Shown here: positions 36,804 through 46,680 of the stretch, piece by piece
Layout: each line of letters begins with the position of its first letter
Position numbering within the stretch: the stretch's first letter is position 1
Origin: Providencia burhodogranariea DSM 19968
GTDB taxonomy: Bacteria > Pseudomonadota > Gammaproteobacteria > Enterobacterales > Enterobacteriaceae
DNA: 64,000 nucleotides
Reading direction: 5' to 3'
NCBI RefSeq assembly: GCF_000314855.2
Contig: NZ_KB233222.1
Coordinates: 2,042,694 to 2,106,693 of the forward strand
Made by a program: the position numbers and the translations under genes
The notes under the pieces: model-generated
The model's database searches: none
Seen by the model: only the letters and a program-made list of their open reading frames with translations
What the model was told of the DNA's origin: nothing

Positions 36804-37523
36804 TCATATTGCTAAATAGCGATGAATTAACGCGTTATTATTTAACTCGATTTTATCTAACTCTTTAATTATTATTCCTTTATCCATCACTAAACATCTT
36901 TGAGTTGCACGTTGGATCATCGAAATATTTTGCTCAACAAGAATAATGGCGACTTGAAGATCAACGCTAATACGCTGTAATGTATCAGTTATTGTAGTAA
37001 TAATCGAAGGTTGAACGCCTTCGGAAGGCTCGTCTAATAACAACACTTTAGGTGACCCGACCAATGCACGCGCAATCGCCAATTGTTGTTGCTCTCCACC
37101 ACTCATTGTGCCTGCTTTTTGTTTTAAACGTTGACGCAAACTTGGAAAATAATTGAGAACCCGCTCCTGTAATTCATAAGCAAACTGGGGCTTTTTACGT
37201 ATTAATTGCATACTAACTTGCAAATTCTCTGCAACCGTTAATCCACCAAAAATTTCACGCCCCTGCGGTACATAACCTATTCCTAAATGAGCTCGCTGCT
37301 GTGGTGTTAGGTCAGTTACATTCGTATCAGCTAATACAATACTCCCCTGTTGTACTTTTATTATTCCAATCAATGAACGCATAAGCGTGGTTTTCCCTAC
37401 GCCATTACGCCCAATAATACCCAGAATTTCCCCTAATTGTAGCTCAAATGTAATACCATTTAAGACCTGACCACCATTATAACCACTCTTCAGAAGTTGA
37501 ACTTTTAGCATCACATTATTCAT
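36804..37523 (-). CDS. urtE: UrtE-like ABC transporter ATP-binding protein
   Basis: 239 aa of the branched-chain amino acid/urea type (LivF/UrtE). Walker A GRNGVGKTT (about residues 38-46), signature MSGGEQQQLAIARAL, Walker B VLLLDEPSEG with the family's S-E-G instead of S-x-x-L. The ATG overlaps the urtD stop. It pairs with UrtD to power the permeases UrtB and UrtC. Substrate: urea or a small amide, inferred from family and the nearby amidohydrolase. Confidence 0.83.
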   Translation of the reverse strand: MNNVMLKVQLLKSGYNGGQVLNGITFELQLGEILGIIGRNGVGKTTLMRSLIGIIKVQQGSIVLADTNVTDLTPQQRAHLGIGYVPQGREIFGGLTVAENLQVSMQLIRKKPQFAYELQERVLNYFPSLRQRLKQKAGTMSGGEQQQLAIARALVGSPKVLLLDEPSEGVQPSIITTITDTLQRISVDLQVAIILVEQNISMIQRATQRCLVMDKGIIIKELDKIELNNNALIHRYLAI

Positions 37524-38254
37524 ATCGTATTTCCCAAATAAATGCGTGCTACATCTTCACGCGCTAGCACTTGATCCGTATTGCCATCTGCAAATACTTG
37601 ACCGCCATGTAATACGGTAACTTGGGAAGCAATTTGACGTACAAATGTCATATCATGCTCTATAACTATCAGCGTTAACCCTTCACTTTGCATTTGCTTG
37701 ATTAACTCCCCAGTTACATATGTTTCATCAATTGATAGACCCGCCACTGGCTCATCTAACATTAATATTTTTGGTTGTAGTGAGACTGCCATGGCGATTT
37801 CTAGCCACTGTTTTTTTCCATGCGATAAATTGCCCGCAAACTGTTTGTATTCATCTGTTAAATTAAAACGTTGTAATAAAATATCGATATCATTCGGTGT
37901 TTTATGAATTTCTGGACGTAAATGGCTCAGAGAAAGTTTCAAATGTTCATTAACAGTCAATTCTGGAAATATGCCGGGTATTTGAAATTTAATTCCCATC
38001 CCCATTTTGATACGCTTAAATGGCGGTAATTTATTAATACACTGATTTAAAAAATAAATATCACCACTAGTTCGAGAGTATTCCCCGGTTAATAATTTAA
38101 AAAAAGTACTTTTACCCGCGCCATTAGGACCAATAACACAATGAATTTCCCCTCGGCGAATTTGTATATTAACTTGGTTAATAATTTGAATCCCACCAAT
38201 TTTTTTACTTAGCATATTTGTTTCTAGGAAAATTTCAGAATTAAGCTCACTCAT
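37520..38254 (-). CDS. urtD: UrtD-like ABC transporter ATP-binding protein
   Basis: 244 aa. Walker A GPNGAGKST, signature LSHGKKQWLEIA (LSHGxKQWLEI is typical for UrtD/LivG of the urea group), Walker B ILMLDEPVAGLS. The start overlaps the urtC stop by 8 bp; RBS AAGGG. Forms a heterodimer with UrtE on the inner-membrane permeases. Confidence 0.85.
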   Translation of the reverse strand: MSELNSEIFLETNMLSKKIGGIQIINQVNIQIRRGEIHCVIGPNGAGKSTFFKLLTGEYSRTSGDIYFLNQCINKLPPFKRIKMGMGIKFQIPGIFPELTVNEHLKLSLSHLRPEIHKTPNDIDILLQRFNLTDEYKQFAGNLSHGKKQWLEIAMAVSLQPKILMLDEPVAGLSIDETYVTGELIKQMQSEGLTLIVIEHDMTFVRQIASQVTVLHGGQVFADGNTDQVLAREDVARIYLGNTI

Positions 38255-39329
38255 TATTTTTTCCCTTATGGTGATTTTTCGCCATATTATTCTTAGAGAA
38301 TAATTCGGTCACTTTTCCTGATATCCAAGGTAATAAGCCATTGGGAGCAGCCAAGATAACAAACAATAAAATCATACCCAGTAAAATCATTGCATATTCT
38401 TGACCATAAACAGCCAGCCATTGGGATAACCATACCAATAGAACGGTCATGACTACTGTCATAAATATGTTTTTTCTTCCTGCAGCGGCAACCCAAATAA
38501 CAGGCATAGCAGCTGCGGTTAACCCCATTGATGACGGGGTTATGTAAGATCCCCAAATGGTATAGAGTGCACCCGATAAACCCGATAACATGCCACCTAA
38601 TACAAATACTAATAATTGATATCGACGTATATCAATTCCCAGCATTTCAGCTCGTCTTGGGTTGTCACGAATTGACGCTAACGTTAAACCGAAACTGGAA
38701 TTTAGTAATCGGCTCACGAATAAATAAACACCTGCGAGCAAAACCAAGATCAAATAATAAAATCCATTACCTTCAAGTTTTAACGGGATCCCGTCCCATC
38801 CTGGTAATGAAAGTGGTGGCATACCACTCATGCCATTGAAGCCATTTAATCGCGCGCTACCTATCGCCCATTGAGCACCAGCAGTTTGTGACATAAATGT
38901 CTCTAACACTAAAGTGGTCGAGAGAGTCACTATGCCAATGAAAACACCAGTGATCCCGCCATAAAACATAAAATAACCCAATATCATCGCCGCTATAGTT
39001 GCCATTAATAAGGCAAATATTAGCCCTGACCATGTGGATAAAATACTATCCCCATAATTTATAGTTAATATTCCATACGCATATCCCGCTATTCCGAAAA
39101 AAGCGGTTTGACCAAAGGAAAGAATGCCGCCATAACCCCACATAGTTGCCAGCCCAATAGCGCAAAAAGTCCATAACATAAAATAGGTAAAATCGCCGAT
39201 TAATACACTATCAACTATATTTGGTAGTAATAAAGCGATAATAAATAATAAGATGCCAAATGCTTTGGTAATCACGAAAGCCTGTTTTAATACATTTATT
39301 ATAGATAAATTCTTAAAGGCAAGATTCAT
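38247..39329 (-). CDS. urtC: UrtC-like ABC transporter permease
   Basis: 360 aa with about 10 hydrophobic segments and the LivM/UrtC landmarks GYGGILSFGQTAFFGIAGYAYG (here given as GILSFGQTAFFGI), NPRRAEMLGID and LSGLSGALYTIWG. The coupling-helix motif is in the middle. It contains GLLPWISGK at the C-terminus. RBS GGGAG. Inner-membrane permease partner of UrtB. Confidence 0.85.
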   Translation of the reverse strand: MNLAFKNLSIINVLKQAFVITKAFGILLFIIALLLPNIVDSVLIGDFTYFMLWTFCAIGLATMWGYGGILSFGQTAFFGIAGYAYGILTINYGDSILSTWSGLIFALLMATIAAMILGYFMFYGGITGVFIGIVTLSTTLVLETFMSQTAGAQWAIGSARLNGFNGMSGMPPLSLPGWDGIPLKLEGNGFYYLILVLLAGVYLFVSRLLNSSFGLTLASIRDNPRRAEMLGIDIRRYQLLVFVLGGMLSGLSGALYTIWGSYITPSSMGLTAAAMPVIWVAAAGRKNIFMTVVMTVLLVWLSQWLAVYGQEYAMILLGMILLFVILAAPNGLLPWISGKVTELFSKNNMAKNHHKGKNNE

Positions 39330-39338
39330 CTTTGCTCC

Positions 39339-40208
39339 CTAACGGCTACGTGTAAATAAGCTGCTAACACCATTTGGCAATAAGCGAATAACCAAAACAG
39401 CCGTGACTAAAAGCCCAATCTGCCCAGCAAGTTGCCCATACCAAGAATTTAAACCTGTTTGAATTGTTCCCAAGACAGCAGCTGCGGGGATTGTACCAAC
39501 GAGTACATTAGTGCCACCAACAACAACAGAGACGAATGCTTGTACAATGAAATTTCCGCCCATGGTTGGGACTGCCGCTAATGTGGGGGCGTATATCGCA
39601 CCAGCTAAACCAGCAAGCCCTGCTCCTAAAGCGAAAGTTAGCATATAAATACGATCAGTTTTCAAGCCTAAACAAGAAGCCATCCGTGCATTTTGAATCG
39701 TGGCTCTAGCACAAACGCCATAATTAGTGTGGAAGAATAGCCAATACAAAATAGTTAAAATAGCGATGGCAAATAATGGCAATAAAGCGCGGTAAATTGA
39801 AAATGAATATTCCCCTAGCGTAAAGGAATCGAATGGTGTTGAAAGCCCTTCTAAGGAAGGACCCGCAAGCAATAACATCCCCTGCTGCACGATCAAGCTA
39901 ATCGCCCATGTTGCCACCACTGAGTCATATAACCGATCGTAGAGATGGCGCACTACCAGCCTCTCAATAATCACGCCTGCACAGCCTGCTGCTAATGCGC
40001 CTAATATCATCGCAAGTGGTAAAGAAATACCTAATTTATTCATTGTGATAGTGACGTAAGCACCACACATGATGAACTCGCCATGAGCAAGGTTAATCAC
40101 TCCCATCATGCCAAAAATCACTGCTAGTCCTAATGATGCCAACACCAGATAAGCAAAATTATCGCCAAATTGATAAATAACCGAATAAATCATAGAAAGT
40201 GTCGACAT
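39339..40208 (-). CDS. urtB: UrtB-like ABC transporter permease
   Basis: 289 aa from the ATG at 40208 (an ATG at 40223 is equally possible). Marks: MGVINLAHGEFIMCGAY (the LivH/UrtB start), VATWAISLIVQQGMLLL, GLAGLAGAIYAPT, VVVGGTNVLVGTIPAAAVLG. Membrane protein with 8 segments. Together with UrtC it forms the channel. It is separated from urtA by 230 bp that include a MITE-like repeat. Confidence 0.83.
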   Translation of the reverse strand: MSTLSMIYSVIYQFGDNFAYLVLASLGLAVIFGMMGVINLAHGEFIMCGAYVTITMNKLGISLPLAMILGALAAGCAGVIIERLVVRHLYDRLYDSVVATWAISLIVQQGMLLLAGPSLEGLSTPFDSFTLGEYSFSIYRALLPLFAIAILTILYWLFFHTNYGVCARATIQNARMASCLGLKTDRIYMLTFALGAGLAGLAGAIYAPTLAAVPTMGGNFIVQAFVSVVVGGTNVLVGTIPAAAVLGTIQTGLNSWYGQLAGQIGLLVTAVLVIRLLPNGVSSLFTRSR

Positions 40209-40243
40209 ATTTTCACGCCCCATATTTTTCTAATAGAAGCATT

Positions 40244-40394
40244 TATACTCGTCATACTTCAAATTGCCGTTAGCTGTATATACAAACTAAGTTAGTTGCT
40301 CACCCCGAGTCACATTGTTATTTATACTTCTCGGGGCTTGCAATAAAATGACTTTGCTTGTCACCTAGAGACATCTTGAATTATTTTGGGTATA
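40244..40394. mobile_element. MITE-like intergenic repeat between urtA and urtB
   Basis: Imperfect terminal inverted repeats TATACTCGTCATACTTCAA (40244-40262) and, at the other end, TTGAATTATTTTGGGTATA (40376-40394, complementary at 14 of 19 positions). The inside holds CCCCGAG (40303-40309) and CTCGGGG (40330-40336), a strong hairpin. No open frame. Related enterobacterial intergenic repeats with TATACCC ends are known; I cannot name the family for certain. A second, solo end is at 43400-43418. Confidence 0.55.
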
Positions 40395-40441
40395 GACAGG
40401 AAAGAACGAAGAAACGGCGTTTTCCTGATATCAAAGTAAAA

Positions 40442-41686
40442 TTATGATTTAGGTGGAGATGAAGGTGTGTATTGGCTTGTATCCGGTTTAACCGGTAGAT
40501 TACACCCTACCTCGCCGAGCCAATAAGGTTTAATATCATTCCAAACTTTAAGGATCTCTATTTTATGGTCGGCTTTCACATGCGCTAAATAAATATTGTG
40601 GGTCAAATGATGACTTTTAGGATCAATACAAACTTTCCCAGAAGGGCCATCAGTACAAATATCACCGCTTTCCAATGCTTTTCTGACTTTAACCATATCT
40701 GTAGAGCCCGCTTTTTCTACCGCTTTTTTATATAAATAAACAGCATCATAAGCGTTAGCTGCTTCTTGGTTAATATAAGGTTCATCAGGGAATTTGACTC
40801 GGAAATTCTTTTTAAATGTGTTACTAGCTTCGCTATCAACTTCTTCAATATAGTTCGCGGTAATATACATATCTTTTAAAGCAGGTGGTTTAAAACGTAT
40901 ATGTTCATAAGCTTGGCTCACGGTATTTGAAGTCGCCATTGGTAAATTCAATTTAGCAGCAGCTTGTTGTTCATAATAAGATGAATGCGTTGTGCCTACT
41001 AATAAAGTGACAATAAAATCAGGCTTTGCTTTTTGAATATTTTGAATAGTTTGGCTAAATTGAGAAACAGTCAGCGGAAGAAACTCTTCCCCAACCATCT
41101 CACCACCATTTTCTTTGACAATTTTACGAACCCATTCTGCGGATATTTGGCCAAAATTATAATCAGCGGCTATCGTGTACACTTTCTTACCATACTTTTC
41201 CATCATCCAAGGAAGAAGTGTAGAAAATTGCTGTTCAGGTACAGCACCTGTCACAAAGACATTGGTATCACAGACACCGCCCTCATACTGATTATTATAC
41301 CAATACAGTTGTTTTTCACGATCCATAATAGGTCGAATAGCTTCGCGAGAAGCACTAGAAAAGGCACCAAAAATGACATCTACTTTATCATTTTTAATTA
41401 ATCTACGAGCCATTTGTTGGAAACGAGTGTTATCAGATTGAGTATCATATTTTATTAATTCAATAGGTTTTCCTAAAATGCCACCCTTTAAATTAATTTC
41501 TTCAACGGCTAATTCAGTTGCGTGAATTTTAGAAATTACAGGTAATGCAAAATTACCTGATACATCTTCCAATAAACCAATTTTAACTGTTTTTTCTGCT
41601 GCCACTATCATATGCGAATAGGACATAACAAGTATTGCTGCCAATGTTAGAGATAGCGTGGTGCAATGATATTTTATTCTAGACAT
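40442..41686 (-). CDS. urtA: UrtA/FmdD-like periplasmic amide- or urea-binding protein
   Basis: 414 aa with a Sec signal peptide (about residues 1-30, MIVAAE). The Peripla_BP type 1 domain has KIGLLEDVSGNFALPVISK and ELAVEEINLKGGILGKPIEL near the N-terminus, RLIKNDKVDVIFGAFSSASREAI, and the hinge YNNQYEGGVCDTNVFVTGAVPE. It is close to the amide/urea-binding proteins (UrtA, FmdD, AmiC). The C-terminal Pro/Ser-rich tail (PVKPDTSQYTPSSPPKS) is an extra. RBS AAGGGG. First gene of the operon; the presence of a nitrilase-type hydrolase suggests an amide as substrate. Confidence 0.82.
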   Translation of the reverse strand: MSRIKYHCTTLSLTLAAILVMSYSHMIVAAEKTVKIGLLEDVSGNFALPVISKIHATELAVEEINLKGGILGKPIELIKYDTQSDNTRFQQMARRLIKNDKVDVIFGAFSSASREAIRPIMDREKQLYWYNNQYEGGVCDTNVFVTGAVPEQQFSTLLPWMMEKYGKKVYTIAADYNFGQISAEWVRKIVKENGGEMVGEEFLPLTVSQFSQTIQNIQKAKPDFIVTLLVGTTHSSYYEQQAAAKLNLPMATSNTVSQAYEHIRFKPPALKDMYITANYIEEVDSEASNTFKKNFRVKFPDEPYINQEAANAYDAVYLYKKAVEKAGSTDMVKVRKALESGDICTDGPSGKVCIDPKSHHLTHNIYLAHVKADHKIEILKVWNDIKPYWLGEVGCNLPVKPDTSQYTPSSPPKS

Positions 41687-42590
41687 AAAAACCCCTTATT
41701 ATTTGTTATTAACAATGAATCTGAACAATCGAGAAAAAAACTTGGAAAGCTGTAAGGTTTAATATTACAGATTATTAACCACCACCACTAAAACAGAAAA
41801 AATCGAGCCTATTGATATGAATAATAATTATTATTTGTTTTTAACAACATGCTTAGTCGTTATCAAAAAATCAATAAAGCATTATTTACTCCGAATAAAA
41901 CTAAAAAATAATTGAAATTAAAATTCAATTATTTATCAATAACAATCAACATTAATACAATTATTATGTTTATGATTAATATTATAAAATTCAGTAAGTA
42001 AGCGTTATTGATTAAAACTATACATGTGACTTAATTATTATGTACAACCAATATGCCATGAAGATATTTAACACCTCATTTACATTATGTAAACATATTT
42101 TTCTTTCCGATTTGTAAATTATTTTACCTTGATGCAACTAGCTGTTTTATTTACATTCATTTGGAATGCTCACTATTTTAGCCAATCTATACATGAAGCA
42201 TCATTATCTTCGTTTAAAATCTAGAAGCATTTCCAACTATGCTGGTTATAAATAATCTAGAATTATTTATTATGTAGATGATATTCAAATTATTTTTTAT
42301 AATTTTAATTATAAAATCAAGATAAAAACAAATAACAAGACTTTAACTCATTGAAATTTATTCATAAAAAAACCCACCAAAAAAAAACTAAAGTTACTAT
42401 AGCTTTTCACAAATAGAAAATGTGACATGTCACGATACACAAAAATAATAAACCCGCTTATACTCACAGATAAAATACGTCTATAAATCATGATTAATCA
42501 ATCTGTAGCAGGCTTAATTCAATAAAAAATTAAAATCAATTTAAGCCTTACATTAATTACACATAATTCCAATTGATAAACATTCAATGA
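41687..42590. other. 900-bp intergenic region upstream of urtA
   Basis: AT-rich. Holds the presumed urtA promoter on the minus strand and a 22-bp A/T palindrome (42295-42316, arms TTTTATAATT and AATTATAAAA). No clear sigma-54 element was found by eye. I see no gene with an RBS. Confidence 0.35.
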
Positions 42591-43352
42591 TTATTTTTTA
42601 GCTAATATAAAAACCCTCGGAAATGGCAATAATAACCCACCTATTGGTAATTCTGCATATTCTTGAGATAATCGACTTTTATATTCCTTTAAGAAAACTA
42701 TTTGCTCGTCCTGATCTAACATAGATAAAAAAGGTCGAAGTGCAGTTCCTTTAAACCATTCAACGATATCATTAATATCATTCATAAAATGAAAATAGGT
42801 TGTCCGCCAGATATTGATATCAGTAACTAATGGCTTTAATAAAGAAAAATACCACTCTACACTATGTCTTTCTTCATGATGAATATGCCCAATTTTATTA
42901 ATCCATTTTTCTGTGGCTGCAATTTCGAGGGCAATTTTATGTGGGGGCTCTTGAAGGTTATCAGGGGTTTGTACTGCTAGATAACCACCTTCGGTAAGAT
43001 TATTGACTAATCGCGTATAAAGAGAAATATGATCGGGTAGCCACTGTAATGCTGCATTTGAAAAGATCACATCATATTTTTTTTCACTTTCCCATTGAGA
43101 GATATCAGCTAATTGAAAATCTATCTGGGGAAGTCGCTTTTTCGCTTCGATTAGCATCGTTTCCGAATTATCAAGACCCATAATATTATGTGCGGAATAA
43201 CGAGACAATAAAGCTTGAGTTGAATTTCCAGTACCGCAGCCTAAATCGATAATACTTTGAGCATTTATCTCAGGTATTGCATTGACTAAATCGTAAGCTG
43301 GGCGAGACCTTTGCTCGTCAAATACAGAATATTGCTTAGCTTGCCACTCCAT
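42591..43352 (-). CDS. tam: trans-aconitate 2-methyltransferase
   Basis: 253 aa from the ATG at 43352 (AAAGGGG upstream; a longer frame starts at 43397). Matches Tam: YSVFDEQRSRPAYDLV, IDLGCGTGNST (SAM-binding motif I), FSNAALQWLPDH, VQTPDN, WRTTYFHFM and LLPFPRVFILAKK. Tam methylates trans-aconitate, a by-product that inhibits the citric-acid cycle. Single gene, with the next feature on the right divergent. Confidence 0.9.
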   Translation of the reverse strand: MEWQAKQYSVFDEQRSRPAYDLVNAIPEINAQSIIDLGCGTGNSTQALLSRYSAHNIMGLDNSETMLIEAKKRLPQIDFQLADISQWESEKKYDVIFSNAALQWLPDHISLYTRLVNNLTEGGYLAVQTPDNLQEPPHKIALEIAATEKWINKIGHIHHEERHSVEWYFSLLKPLVTDINIWRTTYFHFMNDINDIVEWFKGTALRPFLSMLDQDEQIVFLKEYKSRLSQEYAELPIGGLLLPFPRVFILAKK

Positions 43353-43399
43353 ACGAACCCCTTTAAATACAACGATTAGTGAGTTAAACATCCTCATAC

Positions 43400-43418
43400 T
43401 ATACCCAAAATAATTCTA
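43400..43418. repeat. solo end of the MITE-like repeat
   Basis: TATACCCAAAATAATTCTA matches the inverted end of the element at 40376-40394 (18 of 19). It lies about 50 bp upstream of the tam start. No second end was found here, so it may be a deletion remnant. Confidence 0.45.
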
Positions 43419-43632
43419 TTTGCATCTAAGCGCTGACATTGTTTTATCACACTAACCACAGTTAAATAAAATATCGATAGCGATAATATTGATGCTCAGA
43501 TTGTTCATTATTGTCTAAAACGCAAAAGTATTTTCTTTAAAGCTCTCTTTTTATAAAAGAATTAGGGGATACACTTGTTGCATTAAATGTCGTGTCGATC
43601 CATGGTATTACAACAAATGAAAGGAGCAGCAG

Positions 43633-43964
43633 ATGTTATTTGACTCATATTGGTTAAATCAAGTAAATATCCAAAACTGTATTGTCATACCAGCAATGAC
43701 CTGCTCACGAGCCGGTATTTGTGATACGGCTACAAATTGACTGTGCAATGATCTACTCCGGTAAATATACCGTAGAACGTGTGAAAGAAGCCTTAAAAGC
43801 AGGCTGGACAGATTTGATTGGTTTTGGTCGTCCGTTTATTGCCAATCCCGATTTACCGTACCGACTAGCACATAATTTACCTTTAACCTCTCCAATAACA
43901 GAAAATTTTTTGGTGGAAACAAACAAGGGTATGTTGATTATCCAGCTTTACAACAAAATAATTG
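43633..43964 (+). pseudogene. nemA: nemA-like NADH:flavin oxidoreductase remnant with a large internal deletion
   Basis: The first codons (RBS AAGGAG, then MLFDSYWLNQVNIQN and IVIPAMTCSRAGICDT) are the N-terminus of the old-yellow-enzyme family. The sequence then jumps to the C-terminus: AMIYSGKYTVERVKEALKAG, GWTDLIGFGRPFIANPDLPYR, and, after one more frameshift, NKQGYVDYPALQQNN-stop at 43964. About 250 residues of the middle, including the FMN barrel core, are missing. It sits upstream of dkgB, both plus strand. Confidence 0.75.
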
Positions 43965-44009
43965 ATATTAAGATTGAACTAACTATTAACTATATTAAGA
44001 GAGACTACT

Positions 44010-44813
44010 ATGAGCGTTCCTGTACTGGGTCTTGGTACCTTCCGTTTAAAAGATGATGTTGTTATTCATTCAGTAAAAACCGCATTAGAATTAGGTTACC
44101 GAGCTATTGATACTGCACAGATTTATGAAAATGAAGCCGCTGTAGGCCAAGCTATTGCTGACAGCCATATACCACGTGAAGATCTTTATATCACTACTAA
44201 AATTTGGATCACTAATTTTAATAAAGATAAACTAATCCCAAGCTTGAAAAAAAGCTTGAATGATTTACAGACTGATTATGTTGATTTAACCCTGATCCAT
44301 TGGCCATCACCGAATGATGAAGTATCAGTTGATGAATTTATGCATGCACTATTGGAAGCAAAAGCACAGGGTTTAACTCGTGAAATTGGTGTATCTAACT
44401 TTACTATTCCGTTAATGGAAAAGGCGATTGCAGCAGTTGGTGCTGAAAATATCGCAACCAACCAGATTGAAATATCACCTTATTTGCAAAATCGCAAAGT
44501 AGTTGATTGGGCAAAAGCACATAATATTCATGTTACATCGTATATGACTTTAGCATATGGAAAAGCAATAAAAGATGAAGTCATTCAGGCTATTGCTAAA
44601 AAACATGATGCTACTCCCGCACAAGTTATTTTAGCTTGGGCAATTAATGAGGGTTATTCTGTTATTCCGTCATCAACTAAACGTGAAAATTTAGAAAGTA
44701 ACCTGTTAAGTGTAAATATCAAACTCGATGCTGAAGATAAAAAAGCGATTTCCGCTCTTGACTGTAATGAACGATTAGCGAGCCCTGAAGGTATCGCTCC
44801 AAAGTGGGATTAA
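44010..44813 (+). CDS. dkgB: DkgB, aldo-keto reductase (2,5-diketo-D-gluconate reductase B)
   Basis: 267 aa, almost collinear with E. coli Dkg[14 protein letters not shown]-type start, [19 protein letters not shown] (catalytic Asp and Tyr), ITTKIWI (catalytic Lys), [12 protein letters not shown] (His), [12 protein letters not shown], and [15 protein letters not shown] (NADPH-binding). It reduces 2-oxo aldehydes such as methylglyoxal and diketogluconate. The yafC gene follows convergently, as in E. coli. Confidence 0.94.
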   Translation: MSVPVLGLGTFRLKDDVVIHSVKTALELGYRAIDTAQIYENEAAVGQAIADSHIPREDLYITTKIWITNFNKDKLIPSLKKSLNDLQTDYVDLTLIHWPSPNDEVSVDEFMHALLEAKAQGLTREIGVSNFTIPLMEKAIAAVGAENIATNQIEISPYLQNRKVVDWAKAHNIHVTSYMTLAYGKAIKDEVIQAIAKKHDATPAQVILAWAINEGYSVIPSSTKRENLESNLLSVNIKLDAEDKKAISALDCNERLASPEGIAPKWD

Positions 44814-44827
44814 TTATTAATTCATTG

Positions 44828-44855
44828 CGGGCACTTATTGTGCCCGTTATTTTAA
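44828..44855 (+). terminator. terminator of dkgB
   Basis: CGGGCAC (44828-44834), loop TTATT, GTGCCCG (44840-44846) followed by TTATTTTAATTT. It overlaps the 3' end of yafC, which is convergent. Confidence 0.8.
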
Positions 44856-45743
44856 TTTATTTTTAATGTACTCACTCAATGAATCAATAAAAACTCTTAT
44901 CCTCTGACTCACTATTTTTTCACTGTAATAAACCGCATTAAACGGCATCGCGATAGGCTGTAATTTATCGGAAAAAAGCGTAATAAAATCACCTTGCTCA
45001 ATATCTTCATTCACCATAAAATCAGATAAACAAGCAATACCATTTCCTGCAAGACAAAGTTGCCGAATAGTTTCTCCACTATTCGATGAAATTCCTGATT
45101 CAATCATCACTTGTTGCTCGTTGATATCCCGCACAGGCCAAGTATTTAACAATGCTGGCTCCGTAAATGCTAGGCAGGTATGATTAACCAAATCTTCGGT
45201 ACTTTCAGGCTTGCCATGCTGGGCAATATAATTAGGTGAAGCGACAATTTTACGGTAACTTTCAAACAAAGGACGCGCTCGTAAACTTGAATCCATCAGA
45301 TCACCGACGCGAATGGCAATATCAACTTTGCGATCAATTAAATTGATAAAGGTCTCAGAAGAAACTAGAGAAAGTGTTATTTCGGGGTAAGTAAAACTGA
45401 ATTCTTTAATAAATGGCACCAATAAATGTAACACCACTGGTGTTGCCGCATCTATGCGTAACAAACCTCTAGGTGAATTTTGTGTATCTATTAGTTCATT
45501 TTCTGCGGCGGCCATATCCTGCAAAATTACTTTCATACGATGAAAGTAACGATCGCCCTCTTCTGTCAAACTCAACTGTCGAGTCGTTCGATTCAGTAAA
45601 TTAACACCTAATTTTGCTTCTAGCTTTTTTACTGTTCTACTGACAACTGAATTTGCCACATCCAACTTTTCTGCAGCTCTAGAGAAACTACCGCACTCAA
45701 CAACCGTGATGAAAACTTGCACTTCTTCCGAGGTTGATTTCAT
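44847..45743 (-). CDS. yafC: YafC, LysR family regulator
   Basis: 298 aa from the ATG at 45743, matching the E. coli YafC start (MKATSEELAIF against [11 protein letters not shown]); a longer frame begins at 45767. Landmarks: [97 protein letters not shown]. Neighbourhood with dkgB supports orthology. Function in E. coli is poorly known. Confidence 0.9.
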   Translation of the reverse strand: MKSTSEEVQVFITVVECGSFSRAAEKLDVANSVVSRTVKKLEAKLGVNLLNRTTRQLSLTEEGDRYFHRMKVILQDMAAAENELIDTQNSPRGLLRIDAATPVVLHLLVPFIKEFSFTYPEITLSLVSSETFINLIDRKVDIAIRVGDLMDSSLRARPLFESYRKIVASPNYIAQHGKPESTEDLVNHTCLAFTEPALLNTWPVRDINEQQVMIESGISSNSGETIRQLCLAGNGIACLSDFMVNEDIEQGDFITLFSDKLQPIAMPFNAVYYSEKIVSQRIRVFIDSLSEYIKNKLK

Positions 45744-46122
45744 TCTTAACATCCTTAAGGCTGCCATTAATCGCTATTTAATTAAGATTAATCGGTTTTC
45801 GTTTTATTGTTATTCTTTACTAGTCTACATCATTAAATCTCACCTGTTACGTTTTGCTTCGTTGAGAGTATATGACACCGCATAAACTTTAAATTAGGAT
45901 ATTTTCATATATTTCATACATAAAATCCCATCTTTACCACCAGCGAGCACACTCTAAACAAGTAAAACTCATAACAAAATGCAATATTCACATCCCTTAC
46001 CAATATTAAACAATAGTTATATGTACTTACAAAAAAACAAAAAATTACTTTACCACAATAATAAATTATCGTAATTTAATAATTAACTTACTAATGTTAT
46101 ATTTATTAATGGATAAAATAAA
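45744..46122. other. intergenic region
   Basis: AT-rich, between divergent yafC and the DUF2975 gene; it should contain both promoters. Nothing else seen. Confidence 0.35.
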
Positions 46123-46677
46123 ATGTTAAAAAGTAACAAAAAAATATTTTTAATTGCAAAATCAATAGCTTTTATAACTTGGGTTCTCGGGGTTACTGAC
46201 TTAATACTAAAATACCTATTATGGTCCTCTCATGAAATAGAAATGTTAGAAGGAATTATTGAAAACCTAGACTCTCATGCTGCAATTGGAACGATTGAAG
46301 TTAGCGATACAACCTTCAATCTATTGATGTTAATTTCATATCTTCCCACGCTATTTTCTTCTTTAAGTTTATTTTTTATTGGCTATTTCTTTTTTAGGGT
46401 CACTAAAGAAGAAATTTGGTCACAAAAAAATATAAAAACTCTGTTTATTGCTGGAATATTGGCCATAATTACACCAATTGTTTATGGGATGCAAGAGACA
46501 TTCGAAAGCTTAGCCCTGTCGCTTAGCTTACCTGAAAGTGAAAAAATCTTTGTCTTCTATTTAGGTTTTTCCTCATCAGCTGCACATGAAGTAATTTATG
46601 GTATAATAATCTTATCATTATCATTGATAATGAAAGAAACCAAGAAACTTAGCGATGAAAATAAGCAATATATATAA
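46123..46677 (+). CDS. DUF2975 family membrane protein
   Basis: 184 aa with four hydrophobic segments (about 11-31, 66-87, 104-121, 143-165). The layout KIFLIAKSIAFITWV at the start, a periplasmic or external loop, and FFFRVTKEEIWSQKNIKTLFIAG fit the DUF2975 family. It is directly followed (3 bp) by a small HTH protein, the usual partner of this family. Function unknown; the pair resembles a membrane-linked regulator set. Confidence 0.72.
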   Translation: MLKSNKKIFLIAKSIAFITWVLGVTDLILKYLLWSSHEIEMLEGIIENLDSHAAIGTIEVSDTTFNLLMLISYLPTLFSSLSLFFIGYFFFRVTKEEIWSQKNIKTLFIAGILAIITPIVYGMQETFESLALSLSLPESEKIFVFYLGFSSSAAHEVIYGIIILSLSLIMKETKKLSDENKQYI

Positions 46678-46680
46678 ATT

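Noticed and set aside
42295-42316. 22-bp A/T palindrome as an operator
   Set aside because: It is composed only of A and T in an AT-rich region, so it can arise by chance, and no start codon is near.
41687-42590. Possible sigma-54 promoter for the urt operon
   Set aside because: Expected from nitrogen regulation, but I found no convincing TGGCAC-N5-TTGC pattern on the minus strand.
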